From contig CAJUTV010000011.1 of the NCBI GenBank assembly GCA_910589305.1, positions 76,850-140,849 of the forward strand: 64,000 nt of DNA, read 5' to 3'. The notes beneath the pieces are model-generated. The model saw only the letters and a program-made list of their open reading frames with translations. It did no database searches and was not told the origin of the DNA. Position 1 is the first letter of the stretch, and each line of letters begins with the position of its first letter. This document shows, one piece after another, positions 44,679 to 53,527 of the stretch. The translations under genes were made by a program, and so were the position numbers. This DNA comes from an uncultured Lachnospira sp. (lineage in GTDB: Bacteria > Bacillota > Clostridia > Lachnospirales > Lachnospiraceae).

Positions 44679-45884
44679 ATGTTAAAAGGTAAGAATGTTG
44701 TGCTTGGTGTGACTGGAAGCATAGCCGCTTATAAAATAGCAAGCCTTGCCAGTGCATTAAAGAAACTGCATTGTAATGTCTATGTGATAATGACAGAAAA
44801 TGCTGCAAATTTTATTAACCCTATTACGTTTGAGACATTGACAGGAAATAAATGTATCGTAGACACATTTGACCGAAATTTTCAGTTTCATGTAGAACAT
44901 GTGTCTTTGGCAAAAATGACAGACCTTGTGCTTGTGGCACCTGCAACGGCAAATTTTTTGGCAAAGGCAGCCTATGGGCTGGCTGATGATATGCTTACTA
45001 CAACATTTTTGGCATGTGACTGTAAAAAAATAATTGCTCCAGCAATGAATACGCATATGTATAATAATCCGATTGTGCAGGAAAATATAGAACGGTTAAA
45101 AAATATGGGTTATGAAATTATCAATCCAGTAAGCGGATATCTTGCCTGCGGCGATACAGGAGACGGCAAGATGCCAGAGCCAGAGCAGTTACTTTCATGT
45201 ATTTTGCATGAGATTGCATTTGAAAAAGATATGAAGGGACTTAACGTTACTGTTACAGCAGGAGCTACAAGGGAAGCGATTGACCCTGTGCGTTTTATCT
45301 CGAATAAATCGACAGGAAAAATGGGATATGCACTGGCAGAAAATGCAAGTTTGAGAGGTGCCAAAGTTACATTGATAGCAGGTGCAGCCAATTTGAAAGA
45401 TTTGCCTTATGTCCATATGGTTCATGTAGAATCGGCAAAAGAAATGTATGATGCTGTTATGAAGTCAGCCGTTGACAGTGATATTATAGTAAAGGCGGCA
45501 GCAGTGGCAGATTATAGACCAAAAACGGTTGCATCCAATAAAATCAAGAAAACGGATTCGGATATGTCAATTGAATTAGAACGGACAGATGACATTATTG
45601 GCAGTCTTGGGCAAAAGAAACAAGAAAATGTATTTTTATGCGGTTTTTCAATGGAAACAGAAAATATGTTAGAAAATGCTAAGAGAAAATTAGAAAGCAA
45701 AAATCTGGATATGATTGTAGCAAATAATGTAAAAACCGAAGGGGCAGGATTTGGCACAGATACAAATGTAGTAACGATTATCACGAAGGATATTTGCGAG
45801 GAATTGCCAATAATGAGTAAAAGTCAAGTAGCTGGTCAGATATTTGATAAAATACTTCAAATAAGGCATCAAAATAAAGAATAA
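44679..45884 (+). CDS. coaBC: Phosphopantothenoylcysteine decarboxylase/synthetase
   Basis: 401 aa from ATG 44679; the in-frame ATG 44667 is part of the AGAAATGAGGA ribosome binding element. CoaC half (1-185): GVTGSIAAYKIA flavin site, APAMNTHMY as the PxMNxxMW motif, and ACGDTGDGKMPEP with the catalytic Cys. CoaB half: TAGATREAIDPVRFISNKST, the CTP/nucleotide segment AAVADYRP, and K in KIKKTD. It makes phosphopantetheine from phosphopantothenate, cysteine and CTP. Co-transcribed with coaX. Confidence 0.96.
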   Translation: MLKGKNVVLGVTGSIAAYKIASLASALKKLHCNVYVIMTENAANFINPITFETLTGNKCIVDTFDRNFQFHVEHVSLAKMTDLVLVAPATANFLAKAAYGLADDMLTTTFLACDCKKIIAPAMNTHMYNNPIVQENIERLKNMGYEIINPVSGYLACGDTGDGKMPEPEQLLSCILHEIAFEKDMKGLNVTVTAGATREAIDPVRFISNKSTGKMGYALAENASLRGAKVTLIAGAANLKDLPYVHMVHVESAKEMYDAVMKSAVDSDIIVKAAAVADYRPKTVASNKIKKTDSDMSIELERTDDIIGSLGQKKQENVFLCGFSMETENMLENAKRKLESKNLDMIVANNVKTEGAGFGTDTNVVTIITKDICEELPIMSKSQVAGQIFDKILQIRHQNKE

Positions 45885-45941
45885 AAGGATATTGTAAAAA
45901 ATAATGCAGCTGCATTTATTGTTTTACAAACAAATTTGTTT

Positions 45942-46051
45942 CTTATTTGTGTTGAAGCGTCACAAATAAGGCTTGGTATGACAATAGAAACCGCCTTTTG
46001 CTTTAGCTGTTTTTTTATTGTGTAGTTCCTACGTTACGCTTCGGAATGGAG
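45942..46051 (+). promoter_or_regulatory. Structured leader with loop-to-Shine-Dalgarno pseudoknot, copy 2
   Basis: A perfect 10-bp hairpin CTTATTTGTG/CACAAATAAG (45942-45970) carries loop TTGAAGCGT. The loop pairs over 9 positions with ACGCTTCGG (46036-46044), directly before AATGGAG. Compared with 11927: stem C-G becomes T-A, T-G becomes T-A, and loop-helix G-T becomes G-C, so the pairing is kept by compensatory changes. Confidence 0.65.
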
Positions 46052-46058
46052 TATTAAA

Positions 46059-47726
46059 ATGAAAAATTTAAAAGTAAAAGCACTGATAATAGGAAGTGTC
46101 GTATTAGTGCTTCTAGCAGCAATATATTACTATGTTGCACTTCCAGCAATCAATATACATTCATCCGGTTTTTGGAAATTTATCTTATTTATATTGGCTG
46201 CAGCAACGGTGTTGTTTGTATTTTTTCATGCTAAAATACAACCCAAAAATGAAGTTATCAGAAATAAAGGTGTGAGAAGCTTTGCGCTTGAATTTAAAAA
46301 TCCAAAAGACCGAGTGATTTTTAGATTGATGATGGGTGTGGTAATAGGTGCTGTAGCTATATTTTTAATTGGCTCATTGCTTTCTTCAGAGATAATAAAT
46401 GCATCAAAGTATCAATCCTTACTTACGGTTGAGACAAGAAATTTTAAAGAAGATATAAAAGAAGTTTCTTATAATCAAATTCCTATTCTTGATAAAGAGT
46501 CGGCTGCAACGATTGGCAATAGAGTGATGGGAACAATGGTTGATATTGTTTCACAGTTTGAAATTAGTGATATGTATGCACAGATTAATTATAAAAATAA
46601 GCCTGTAAGAGTGTCTCCATTAAAATATGGCAGTTTAATTAAATGGTTTACAAATCAATCCAGCGGTTTGCCGGGATATGTAAGAATTGATATGACAACA
46701 CAGCAGGCAGAGATTGTACGACTTTCGGAAGGCATCAAATATTCAACAAGCGACCATTTTGGCAGAAATATTTACAGACATTTACGTTTTGCTTACCCAA
46801 CATATATTTTTGATACAATTAGTTTTGAAATTGATGAAGAGGGGACACCCTATTGGATATGTCCTACAAAAAAATATAATATAGGATTGTTTGGCGGTGT
46901 AACGGTTGGCAGAGTGGTATTGTGCAATGCAATTACAGGCGAAATGACGGATTATGATGTAACCAAAGTACCACAATGGGTAGATAAAGTTTATTCAGCA
47001 GAATTGTTAATTGAATTATACGATTATTATGGCACATTAAAACATGGCTATTTTAACAGTATTCTCAGTCAAAAAGATTGTTTGAAAACGACCGATGGAT
47101 ATAACTATATGGCGATGAATGATGATGTATGGGTATATACAGGCGTTACATCAGTGGGACAGGATGAATCCAATGTTGGTTTTGTGTTAATGAATCAACG
47201 AACAATGGAAACGCGCTATTATACTGTTGCAGGCGCAGAAGAGTTTTCGGCAATGTCGTCTGCTCAGGGTAAAGTACAGCATTTGAATTATAAAGCAACA
47301 TTTCCTCTGCTTTTGAATGTGGGCGGAGAACCAACGTATTTTATGGCATTAAAAGATAGCGCAGGTTTGGTTAAATCGTATGCTATGCTGAATATTGAAA
47401 AGTATCAGACCGTTGCCATTGGCGATACAGTCAACGAATGTGAAAAAAATTATATCAATATGCTTAAAAATAATGGTATCACAGTTGAAGATAAAAAAGA
47501 AGAATTACAGATTGTTGGAACTGTAACCAAAATAGTGCCGACGGTTATAGATGGCAACTCGCATTACTATATTCTTCTTGATAATAAAAATGAAATTTAT
47601 GACGTAAGTGTAAAAGAAAATCCTTCTGTTATTCTTGTTGAGCAAGGAAATAAAGTAACACTTACTTATACAAAAGCAGAAGGTGTAAATACAAACACAG
47701 CAAATATTAAAAAAATTGACAATTGA
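46059..47726 (+). CDS. Large membrane-anchored protein of unknown function
   Basis: 555 aa; ATG 46059 with GGAATGGAGTATTAAA upstream. Three hydrophobic segments near the N-terminus (about residues 7-30, 36-56 and 90-115) are followed by ~440 mostly extracellular residues rich in beta pattern, with motifs such as RHLRFAYPTYIFDTISFEID and YWICPTKKYNIGLFGGVTVG. The C-terminal ~75 residues (LQIVGTVTKIVPTVIDGNSH to the end) look like a small OB/beta-barrel-type domain. I do not recognise the family; large proteins of this type occur in Lachnospiraceae. It has a structured leader shared with the gene at 12035. Function unknown. Confidence 0.75.
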   Translation: MKNLKVKALIIGSVVLVLLAAIYYYVALPAINIHSSGFWKFILFILAAATVLFVFFHAKIQPKNEVIRNKGVRSFALEFKNPKDRVIFRLMMGVVIGAVAIFLIGSLLSSEIINASKYQSLLTVETRNFKEDIKEVSYNQIPILDKESAATIGNRVMGTMVDIVSQFEISDMYAQINYKNKPVRVSPLKYGSLIKWFTNQSSGLPGYVRIDMTTQQAEIVRLSEGIKYSTSDHFGRNIYRHLRFAYPTYIFDTISFEIDEEGTPYWICPTKKYNIGLFGGVTVGRVVLCNAITGEMTDYDVTKVPQWVDKVYSAELLIELYDYYGTLKHGYFNSILSQKDCLKTTDGYNYMAMNDDVWVYTGVTSVGQDESNVGFVLMNQRTMETRYYTVAGAEEFSAMSSAQGKVQHLNYKATFPLLLNVGGEPTYFMALKDSAGLVKSYAMLNIEKYQTVAIGDTVNECEKNYINMLKNNGITVEDKKEELQIVGTVTKIVPTVIDGNSHYYILLDNKNEIYDVSVKENPSVILVEQGNKVTLTYTKAEGVNTNTANIKKIDN

Positions 47727-47750
47727 CAAATAGAAATAAAATGATATACT
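47716..47750 (+). promoter_or_regulatory. Promoter of thrS
   Basis: TTGACA occurs twice (47716-47721 and 47723-47728); the second is 16 bases from TATACT (47745-47750). It overlaps the stop codon region of the preceding gene. Confidence 0.65.
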
Positions 47751-47756
47751 TACAGG

Positions 47757-48121
47757 TAAGTATGAAATAATCATTATGAAATATGAATTGAATATAAAAA
47801 ATGTTGACGAGACAAGTAGCATATTGGAAAAGTCCAGAGAGAGATGCATCTTGATACAATTTTTGTGCAGGATTGCTGGAAGCATCTTACATTGAACAAT
47901 ATGTGAATACCAGCTCTGAGTGCCTCTAATCAAGGTCGGTGATTCCGTTATCATCATTAAAGAGAGGTCATTGTAAAATAATAGCAAACAATATGTTTAC
48001 TATTAAAAAAATAGTTTTTGAATAAAAAGCTTTTTAATAATACAATGGCAAATAGGGTGGAACCGCGAGTATATTTATTCGTCCCTTGTTGTATAGCAGA
48101 TGCAGCAGGGACGATTTTTTT
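47757..48121 (+). promoter_or_regulatory. T-box leader controlling thrS
   Basis: T-box sequence AGGGTGGAACCGCG at 48054-48067 is diagnostic. Stem I includes CAGAGAGAGATGC and GGAAGCATC blocks, with a specifier loop GAATACCAG in which ACC (47909-47911) is a Thr codon. The terminator is CGTCCCT/AGGGACG (48080-48113) with a T-run. Uncharged tRNA-Thr should pair at ACC and at the T-box bulge and prevent termination. Confidence 0.93.
48080..48121 (+). terminator. Terminator of the thrS T-box
   Basis: Stem CGTCCCT (48080 onward) with AGGGACG (ending 48113), then TTTTTTT. Its 5' arm is complementary to the antiterminator region in the T-box model. Confidence 0.88.
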
Positions 48122-48234
48122 ATGCACAGTCCAATATAAAATATGAAAAACTCTATATTTTTGCTTTGCATTTGCATGTAAGATACCAAGTAGTTTATTA
48201 AACTTATATGTTGAATAAGAATGGAGGATTTATT

Positions 48235-50187
48235 ATGAAGATTACATTAAAAGATGGCTCTGTAAAGGAGTATTCACAGGCAATGTCGGTTATTGACATT
48301 GCAATGGATATCAGCGAGGGTTTGGCACGTATGGCATGTGCCGGTGAAGTTAATGGAGAGGTTGTTGATTTAAGAACAGTAATTGATTCTGATTGTGAGT
48401 TAAGTATACTTACATTTAATGATGAGGCGGGTAAGGCAGCATACAGACATACTTGTTCGCATGTGCTTGCAGAGGCAGTAAAGCGTCTTTATCCAGAGGC
48501 AAAACTTGCTATAGGTCCATCTATTGATACTGGATTTTATTATGATTTTGATTGTCAGTCGTTTTCAAGGGAAGACCTTGATAATATTGAAGCTGAAATG
48601 AAGAAAGTAATTAAAGAAGGGGCTGAAATTAAACGTTTTGAATTGCCTAGAGCAGAGGCGATTCAGTTTATGGAAGATAGAAACGAGCCTTACAAAGTGG
48701 AGCTTATTAAGGATTTGCCAGAAGATGCGATTATTAGCTTTTACAGTCAGGGTGAATTTACAGATTTATGTGCAGGACCACATCTTATGAATACCAAGAC
48801 GATTAAAGCATTTAAGCTGATTTCAAGCTCTGGAGCATATTGGAGAGGTTGCGAAAAAAATAAAATGCTTACAAGAATTTATGGTACAGCATATACGAAA
48901 AAGGCAGATTTAGACGAACATTTAAAACATCTTGAAGAAATTAAACTAAGAGACCATAATAAATTAGGCAGACAGATGGAAATTTTTACAACGGTTGATG
49001 TTATCGGGCAAGGACTTCCTTTGATTATGCCAAATGGTGTTATTATAATGAATGAATTAAAAAGATGGATTGAAGATGAGGAGAGCAAGCGTGGTTATAT
49101 AAGAACACAGACACCGCTTATGGCAAAGTCAGACCTTTATAAAATATCAGGTCATTGGGACCATTATAAAGAAGGCATGTTTGTTTTAGGTGATGAGGAA
49201 AAGGATAATGAGGTGTTTGCGTTAAGACCGATGACTTGTCCATTCCAATATTATGTGTATAAAGCTAGTCAAAAGAGTTATAGAGATTTGCCTTGCAGAT
49301 ATGGTGAAACATCAACGCTTTTTAGAAATGAAGATTCCGGCGAGATGCATGGTCTTACAAGAGTAAGACAGTTTACAATTTCAGAAGGACATTTGATTGT
49401 CCGTCCAGACCAGATGGTAGAAGAGTTTAAAGGATGTCTTGCGTTAGCAAAATATTGTCTTGAAACATTGGGTGTTGAGTCGGATGTAACGTATCATTTG
49501 TCAAAGTGGGACCCAGACGATAAGGAAAAATATATCGGTGAGCCAGAAGTTTGGGAAGAAACACAACAGCATATTCGTGATATTTTAAAAGAATTGGATA
49601 TTCAATTTACAGAAGAAGTTGGCGAAGCAGCATTTTATGGACCAAAAGTTGATATCAATGCAAAAAATGTGTATGGAAAAGAAGATACCATGATTACGAT
49701 TCAGTGGGATGCGTTGCTTGCTCAACAGTTTGATATGTATTATATTGATGAAAATGGTGAGAAAAAACGTCCATATATTATCCATAGAACATCATTAGGC
49801 TGCTATGAGAGAACACTTGCTTGGCTTATTGAAAAATATGCAGGTCTTTTTCCAACATGGCTTTGTCCAGAGCAAGTACGAGTGCTTCCAATTTCAGAAA
49901 AATATGCAGATTATGCACATGAAGTAAATGAACAAATTACTGCAAAGGGAATTAGAAGCAGTGTTGATAATCGTGCAGAAAAGATTGGATTTAAGATTTG
50001 TGATGCGAGATTAAAGCGTGTTCCATATATGCTTGTTGTTGGTGAAAAGGAAAAAGAGGCTGGTCTTGTGTCTGTAAGAAGCCGCTATGAAGGCGATGAG
50101 GGACAAAAGTCATTGGATACGTTTATTCAAGATATTTGTCAGGAAATTCAGACAAAAGAAATTAGAGAAATTAAAGTACAAGATTAA
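48235..50187 (+). CDS. thrS: Threonyl-tRNA synthetase
   Basis: 650 aa from ATG 48235, with AATGGAGGATTTATT upstream; the ATG at 48208 precedes that site. N-terminal TGS domain (1-62), then an editing domain with HTCSHVLAEAVKRL as the HxxxH zinc/editing site, then a class II catalytic core: motif 2 YRDLPCRYGETSTLFRNE, motif 3 HRTSLGCYERTLAWLIE, and zinc ligands Cys (RPMTCPFQY), His and His. The C-terminal anticodon-binding domain spans ~540-650. It charges tRNA-Thr. Controlled by a T-box with a Thr specifier. Confidence 0.97.
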   Translation: MKITLKDGSVKEYSQAMSVIDIAMDISEGLARMACAGEVNGEVVDLRTVIDSDCELSILTFNDEAGKAAYRHTCSHVLAEAVKRLYPEAKLAIGPSIDTGFYYDFDCQSFSREDLDNIEAEMKKVIKEGAEIKRFELPRAEAIQFMEDRNEPYKVELIKDLPEDAIISFYSQGEFTDLCAGPHLMNTKTIKAFKLISSSGAYWRGCEKNKMLTRIYGTAYTKKADLDEHLKHLEEIKLRDHNKLGRQMEIFTTVDVIGQGLPLIMPNGVIIMNELKRWIEDEESKRGYIRTQTPLMAKSDLYKISGHWDHYKEGMFVLGDEEKDNEVFALRPMTCPFQYYVYKASQKSYRDLPCRYGETSTLFRNEDSGEMHGLTRVRQFTISEGHLIVRPDQMVEEFKGCLALAKYCLETLGVESDVTYHLSKWDPDDKEKYIGEPEVWEETQQHIRDILKELDIQFTEEVGEAAFYGPKVDINAKNVYGKEDTMITIQWDALLAQQFDMYYIDENGEKKRPYIIHRTSLGCYERTLAWLIEKYAGLFPTWLCPEQVRVLPISEKYADYAHEVNEQITAKGIRSSVDNRAEKIGFKICDARLKRVPYMLVVGEKEKEAGLVSVRSRYEGDEGQKSLDTFIQDICQEIQTKEIREIKVQD

Positions 50188-50211
50188 AAACGATTTTTAT
50201 TGAATTGATTA

Positions 50212-50260
50212 GCGGAAAATCTTTTTATAAGAAAGAAAAGCTTAAATAAAGATTTTCCGC
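50212..50260 (+). terminator. Terminator after thrS
   Basis: 13-bp perfect stem GCGGAAAATCTTT/AAAGATTTTCCGC with a long AT-rich loop, followed by ATATTTATTTGG. Confidence 0.75.
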
Positions 50261-50582
50261 ATATTTATTTGGTGTTTTTGTTATAGCATTTTTAACTCAA
50301 GCTGTTTATTAATTAGGAAATAACTAATTTAGGGCAGTCATTCATTAATGTTTAAAAAGCATCATCATATATTGTTCCATTGTCTGTCATAAGCGTTATA
50401 TTTTTTTATTGTTAAGACTTTAAATATTAAATATAAAATTATTATATATTTAGTATATGATATAAACCTAAAATAATCAATATAAAATATTGAATTTGTA
50501 TATTTATAATAATTTTTATAAATATAAAAGATAATAAGTGTTGGTTAATAAATGTTAAAAAGGGTTAAAATTTATTCTGTTG

Positions 50583-50697
50583 TATAATGGTGTCTTATGT
50601 GCCTGTTAAAACAGGCAAGCCTAATACCGCTTAATAAAGAGGAAGACTTACCTGTTGGTTTAATAATATGATATTATATTTTGTAATAGTTTTTTTA
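50583..50697 (+). ncRNA. Candidate small RNA with mutually exclusive hairpins
   Basis: A -10-like TATAAT (50583-50588; its -35 is weak) precedes GCCTGTT (50601-50607), AACAGGC (50610-50616) and CTTACCTGTT (50647-50656). The middle arm can pair with either the first or the last arm, giving two exclusive hairpins. A T-run ends at 50697. No gene follows on this strand; the XRE gene is convergent. The rest of the 50.2-50.7 kb gap is very AT-rich with nothing else visible. Confidence 0.35.
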
Positions 50698-50707
50698 GAT
50701 TTATCAA

Positions 50708-51052
50708 TTAAGATTTTTTCTTATTATCATTTAGTTTTTCTGAATACATAAACATGCGTTCTGCTAATTGTGTCAACATTTTAATATCATCAGCAGGCAA
50801 TTTTCTTATAATTTCATAAAGAGTATGGGTTAATTGAGGGAAATTATCTCCTGTATCAAAAAATTCTTTAGGAGTTACATGCAGATATTCACATATGTAT
50901 AAAAATTCTGATAAGGAAGGTAAAGCTTTGCCAGAAGAAATACTTTGTATGTAACTTTTGCTATGTCCCATATCCAAACTCATTTTGTATTCAGATACAC
51001 CATTTTGCATACGCAATTCAGTAATGCGATTTCTTATAAATGATTCATCCAT
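50708..51052 (-). CDS. XRE-family helix-turn-helix regulator
   Basis: 114 aa from ATG 51052, which has AGGGAGC upstream; the ORF is open to 51085 but that start lacks a site. A Cro/C1-type helix-turn-helix lies in the first ~65 residues: IRNRITELRMQNGVSEYKMS, SKSYIQSISSGKALPSLSEF and YICEYLHVTPKEFFD. The C-terminal ~45 residues (LPADDIKMLTQLAERMFMYS) are a helical dimer part. It is divergent from the GH105 gene, with a 450-base AT-rich gap, and may regulate it. Such short XRE regulators also accompany mobile elements, but none is seen here. Confidence 0.88.
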   Translation of the reverse strand: MDESFIRNRITELRMQNGVSEYKMSLDMGHSKSYIQSISSGKALPSLSEFLYICEYLHVTPKEFFDTGDNFPQLTHTLYEIIRKLPADDIKMLTQLAERMFMYSEKLNDNKKKS

Positions 51053-51407
51053 ATATTGAAGCTCCCTATCTTTTTTTAATACCATATATTATTTTTATTC
51101 CTAAATATCACGCTTATAAACGTATTATGAAAGATAATGTACCTATTTAATATGTATGAAAAAGAAATATAAATATGCTAAAAACATGTATATTAAATAT
51201 AAATACAAATATAAATAAAATCTTATAAAACAGTAATTTAGTTATGAATTATGTTAAAAAATATATTATAAATCTCAATTTAAGCTACATATCATAAACC
51301 TATAAAAACTTACTTTATATTTCTCTTTTTTATAGAAATAATTTAAAAAATATATATTGACATTACACAATAATTTATAGTGATTTTAATAAAAGTTATA
51401 AAAAGTG

Positions 51408-51436
51408 TTGATATTATGTATTAATTATTGTACAAT
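51408..51436 (+). promoter_or_regulatory. Promoter of the GH105 gene
   Basis: TTGATA (51408-51413), 17-base spacer, TACAAT (51431-51436), 65 bases before the start codon. Upstream to 51053 is AT-rich DNA in which I see no gene. Confidence 0.72.
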
Positions 51437-51500
51437 GTAAAAGTGAATAAAATTTAGTGAAATTTTAATCGGATAAAAGACAACTTGAAGGAGAAGTGAA

Positions 51501-52640
51501 ATGGACGTAATTGTAAAGTATATTAATGAATTATTGGATAAGAGCACACCAGAAGCTCCAATTTGGAATATTGAAAAGATTAAACAGGGGCTTAAAGCAA
51601 ACTGGAATTACATTGATGGAGTTATGATTAAGGCAGTGCTTCAGATGTATGCAATATCTAAAGAGGACAAGTATCTTAAATTTGCTGATGATTTTATAGG
51701 TTACAGAGTTTTTGAGGATGGTACAATAGATGGCTACAGTATAGGTGAAAAAAATATTGATAATATCAATGCAGGTAAGACTTTATTTGAGTTATATGAC
51801 CTTACAGGCAAAGAAAAATATAAAAAAGCAATTGAGCTTGTATATTCTCAGATTAAGATTATGCCTCGATGTGATAATGGAGCAGGAAGTTTTTGGCACA
51901 AAGATATTTACCCTAATCAAGTATGGCTTGATGGTATGTATATGGGACAGCCTTTTTATTTGGAATATGAGACGCGTTTTAATAACCGAAAGAATTATGA
52001 TGATATTTTTAGACAGTTTAAATATGTTATCGAAAATATGAGAAATCCTTTAAATGGACTTTACTTTCATGCTATTGATACAAGTAAAGAGGCATTTTGG
52101 TGTGATAAAGTTACAGGTCTTTCACAGCATAGCTGGATAAGAGCTATTGGCTGGTATGCAATGGCACTTCTTGATGTTTTAGATAAAGTAGATAATTCAG
52201 ACCATAAGTATGATGCAGAATGCAAGATGTTAGAGGATGCATTTGTAGACCTTATCAATTCAATGCTTAAATATCAAGATGAGAGTGGTATGTGGTATCA
52301 GGTTGTTAATTATGGCGGTATGGACCGCAATTATTTGGAGACAAGCGGAAGTTCTATTATGGCATACGCCTTATTAAAGGGAGTGCGTTTAGGTTTTCTT
52401 GATGAGAGTTACAGAGAGCCAGCAAAGAAAGCTATTGATGGAATTTGCAGCAAATATCTTACAACAAAAGAAGGTGAGATGTCACTTGGCGGTATTTGTT
52501 TGGTAGCAGGACTTGGCGGTAAAGATAATAGACCAGGTACATACGATTATTATATGTCAGAGCCTATTGTTGAAGATGATGCAAAAGGTGTTGGACCATT
52601 TCTTCTTGCCTATACAGAGTTGCTGATGAGCAAACAGTAA
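51501..52640 (+). CDS. Unsaturated rhamnogalacturonyl hydrolase (GH105)
   Basis: 379 aa; ATG 51501 with GAAGGAGAAGTGAA upstream. It has no signal peptide, so it is cytoplasmic and acts on imported oligosaccharides. An (alpha/alpha)6 barrel: VWLDGMYMGQPFYLEYE holds the catalytic Asp (as D143 of YteR by family knowledge), GLSQHSWIRAIGWYAMALLD is the conserved R-x-x-GW helix, and WYQVVNYGGMDRNYLETSGS holds the substrate loop. It releases unsaturated galacturonyl residues from rhamnogalacturonan-I fragments, which places the organism among pectin users. It stands alone, without other pectin genes adjacent. Confidence 0.93.
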   Translation: MDVIVKYINELLDKSTPEAPIWNIEKIKQGLKANWNYIDGVMIKAVLQMYAISKEDKYLKFADDFIGYRVFEDGTIDGYSIGEKNIDNINAGKTLFELYDLTGKEKYKKAIELVYSQIKIMPRCDNGAGSFWHKDIYPNQVWLDGMYMGQPFYLEYETRFNNRKNYDDIFRQFKYVIENMRNPLNGLYFHAIDTSKEAFWCDKVTGLSQHSWIRAIGWYAMALLDVLDKVDNSDHKYDAECKMLEDAFVDLINSMLKYQDESGMWYQVVNYGGMDRNYLETSGSSIMAYALLKGVRLGFLDESYREPAKKAIDGICSKYLTTKEGEMSLGGICLVAGLGGKDNRPGTYDYYMSEPIVEDDAKGVGPFLLAYTELLMSKQ

Positions 52641-52713
52641 AGTTTTACAAAAGATTATTATAAATAAAGTTTTTATTGAAAAAGTATCTGATTTTAAAGT
52701 AAAGGATAAAGAG

Positions 52714-52760
52714 TTGACATAAAATTGTGACGCGCGTAAAATGTACGCGCGTTATTTTTT
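52714..52760 (+). promoter_or_regulatory. Promoter overlapping a GC-rich hairpin between GH105 and cupin genes
   Basis: TTGACA (52714-52719), 17 bases, TAAAAT (52737-52742). The inverted repeat ACGCGCGTA/TACGCGCGT (52730-52752) covers the spacer and -10 region and is followed by TATTTTTTTT. It is either the terminator of the GH105 gene or a promoter with an operator palindrome for the next gene; both fit. Confidence 0.55.
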
Positions 52761-52889
52761 TAAGAAATTTTGGGAAACATAACATTTATTAGTAGTATAA
52801 ATACTGTAAGATATGTTATGATTTATTAAATTTAAGAAAGGAGAAGCTACAGAAAAAATATTGAAAATTAAGCTATCATATAGTACTAT

Positions 52890-53264
52890 ATGAGTATATT
52901 TGTTCATATTTTGAGTAGCATGATAATAATGAAACCTTATATAACATTAGAAGAAGTTATTGCAAGTCAAAGTGATAGTAAAAAAGGATATAAATTGCTC
53001 ACAGAAAAGAATGGTTGTGTAAATGGCTGTTGTTCAGGAATAACCATTTATTCAGACCGTGAATTTAGCACAAGGCCAGGATGCCATGATGACCAAGAAG
53101 GATTTTATGTGCTAGAAGGAGAAGGATTTGCTAAATTGGACGACCTTATATTTCCAATAAAAGCAGGTGATTCATTTATTGCTTTGCCAGGAGTAGAGCA
53201 TACTATTAGAACGAAGGAAGATTGTCAGGCTGTTAAAGTATTTTGGTTTCATAGCGGGGTTTAA
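52890..53264 (+). CDS. Cupin-domain protein
   Basis: Up to 124 aa. Start is uncertain: ATG 52890 overlaps the stop of a short TTG-started ORF with a good AAAGGAGA site, while ATG 52929 begins nearer the domain (MKPYITLEEV). Cupin motif 1 is PGCHDDQEGFYVLEGEGFAK and motif 2 is GDSFIALPGVEHTIRTK with the final metal His. Family members bind or convert small molecules using a metal. It lies after the GH105 gene, so a sugar acid ligand is possible, but this is a guess. Confidence 0.82.
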   Translation: MSIFVHILSSMIIMKPYITLEEVIASQSDSKKGYKLLTEKNGCVNGCCSGITIYSDREFSTRPGCHDDQEGFYVLEGEGFAKLDDLIFPIKAGDSFIALPGVEHTIRTKEDCQAVKVFWFHSGV

Positions 53265-53322
53265 GTCAAATGAGCTTGTCAGTCAATACACATATATAAT
53301 TTGGTGTATAATGTTTCTTCAA

Positions 53323-53482
53323 ATTTAACCTTATTAAGTAAATCCCCTGCTTTAATATCATAGAGATATAAGCAGGGGTGGGGACTTGTTTGTTTCAGTG
53401 AAAATATAAAACCTGTTGAAGAGCGGCGATGGCAGCTAGATGGTTTGAGCAAGCAGCGAAGCGGATTGCGAATATTCTTTGA
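53323..53482 (+). repeat. Dispersed structured repeat, copy f (full length)
   Basis: TTTAACCTTATTAAGTAAAT, then the hairpin CCCCTGCTT/AAGCAGGGG (CCACTT/AAGTGG in copies a and i, so covarying), TGGGGACTTG, then ATGGCAGCTAGATGGTTTGA, AGCAAGCAGCGAAGCGG and the terminal hairpin. It lies directly before the J-domain-like gene. Confidence 0.85.
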
Positions 53483-53527
53483 TAAACACAGAAGTCATAA
53501 AGAGGATGCATGAAAGGATTATTATGT

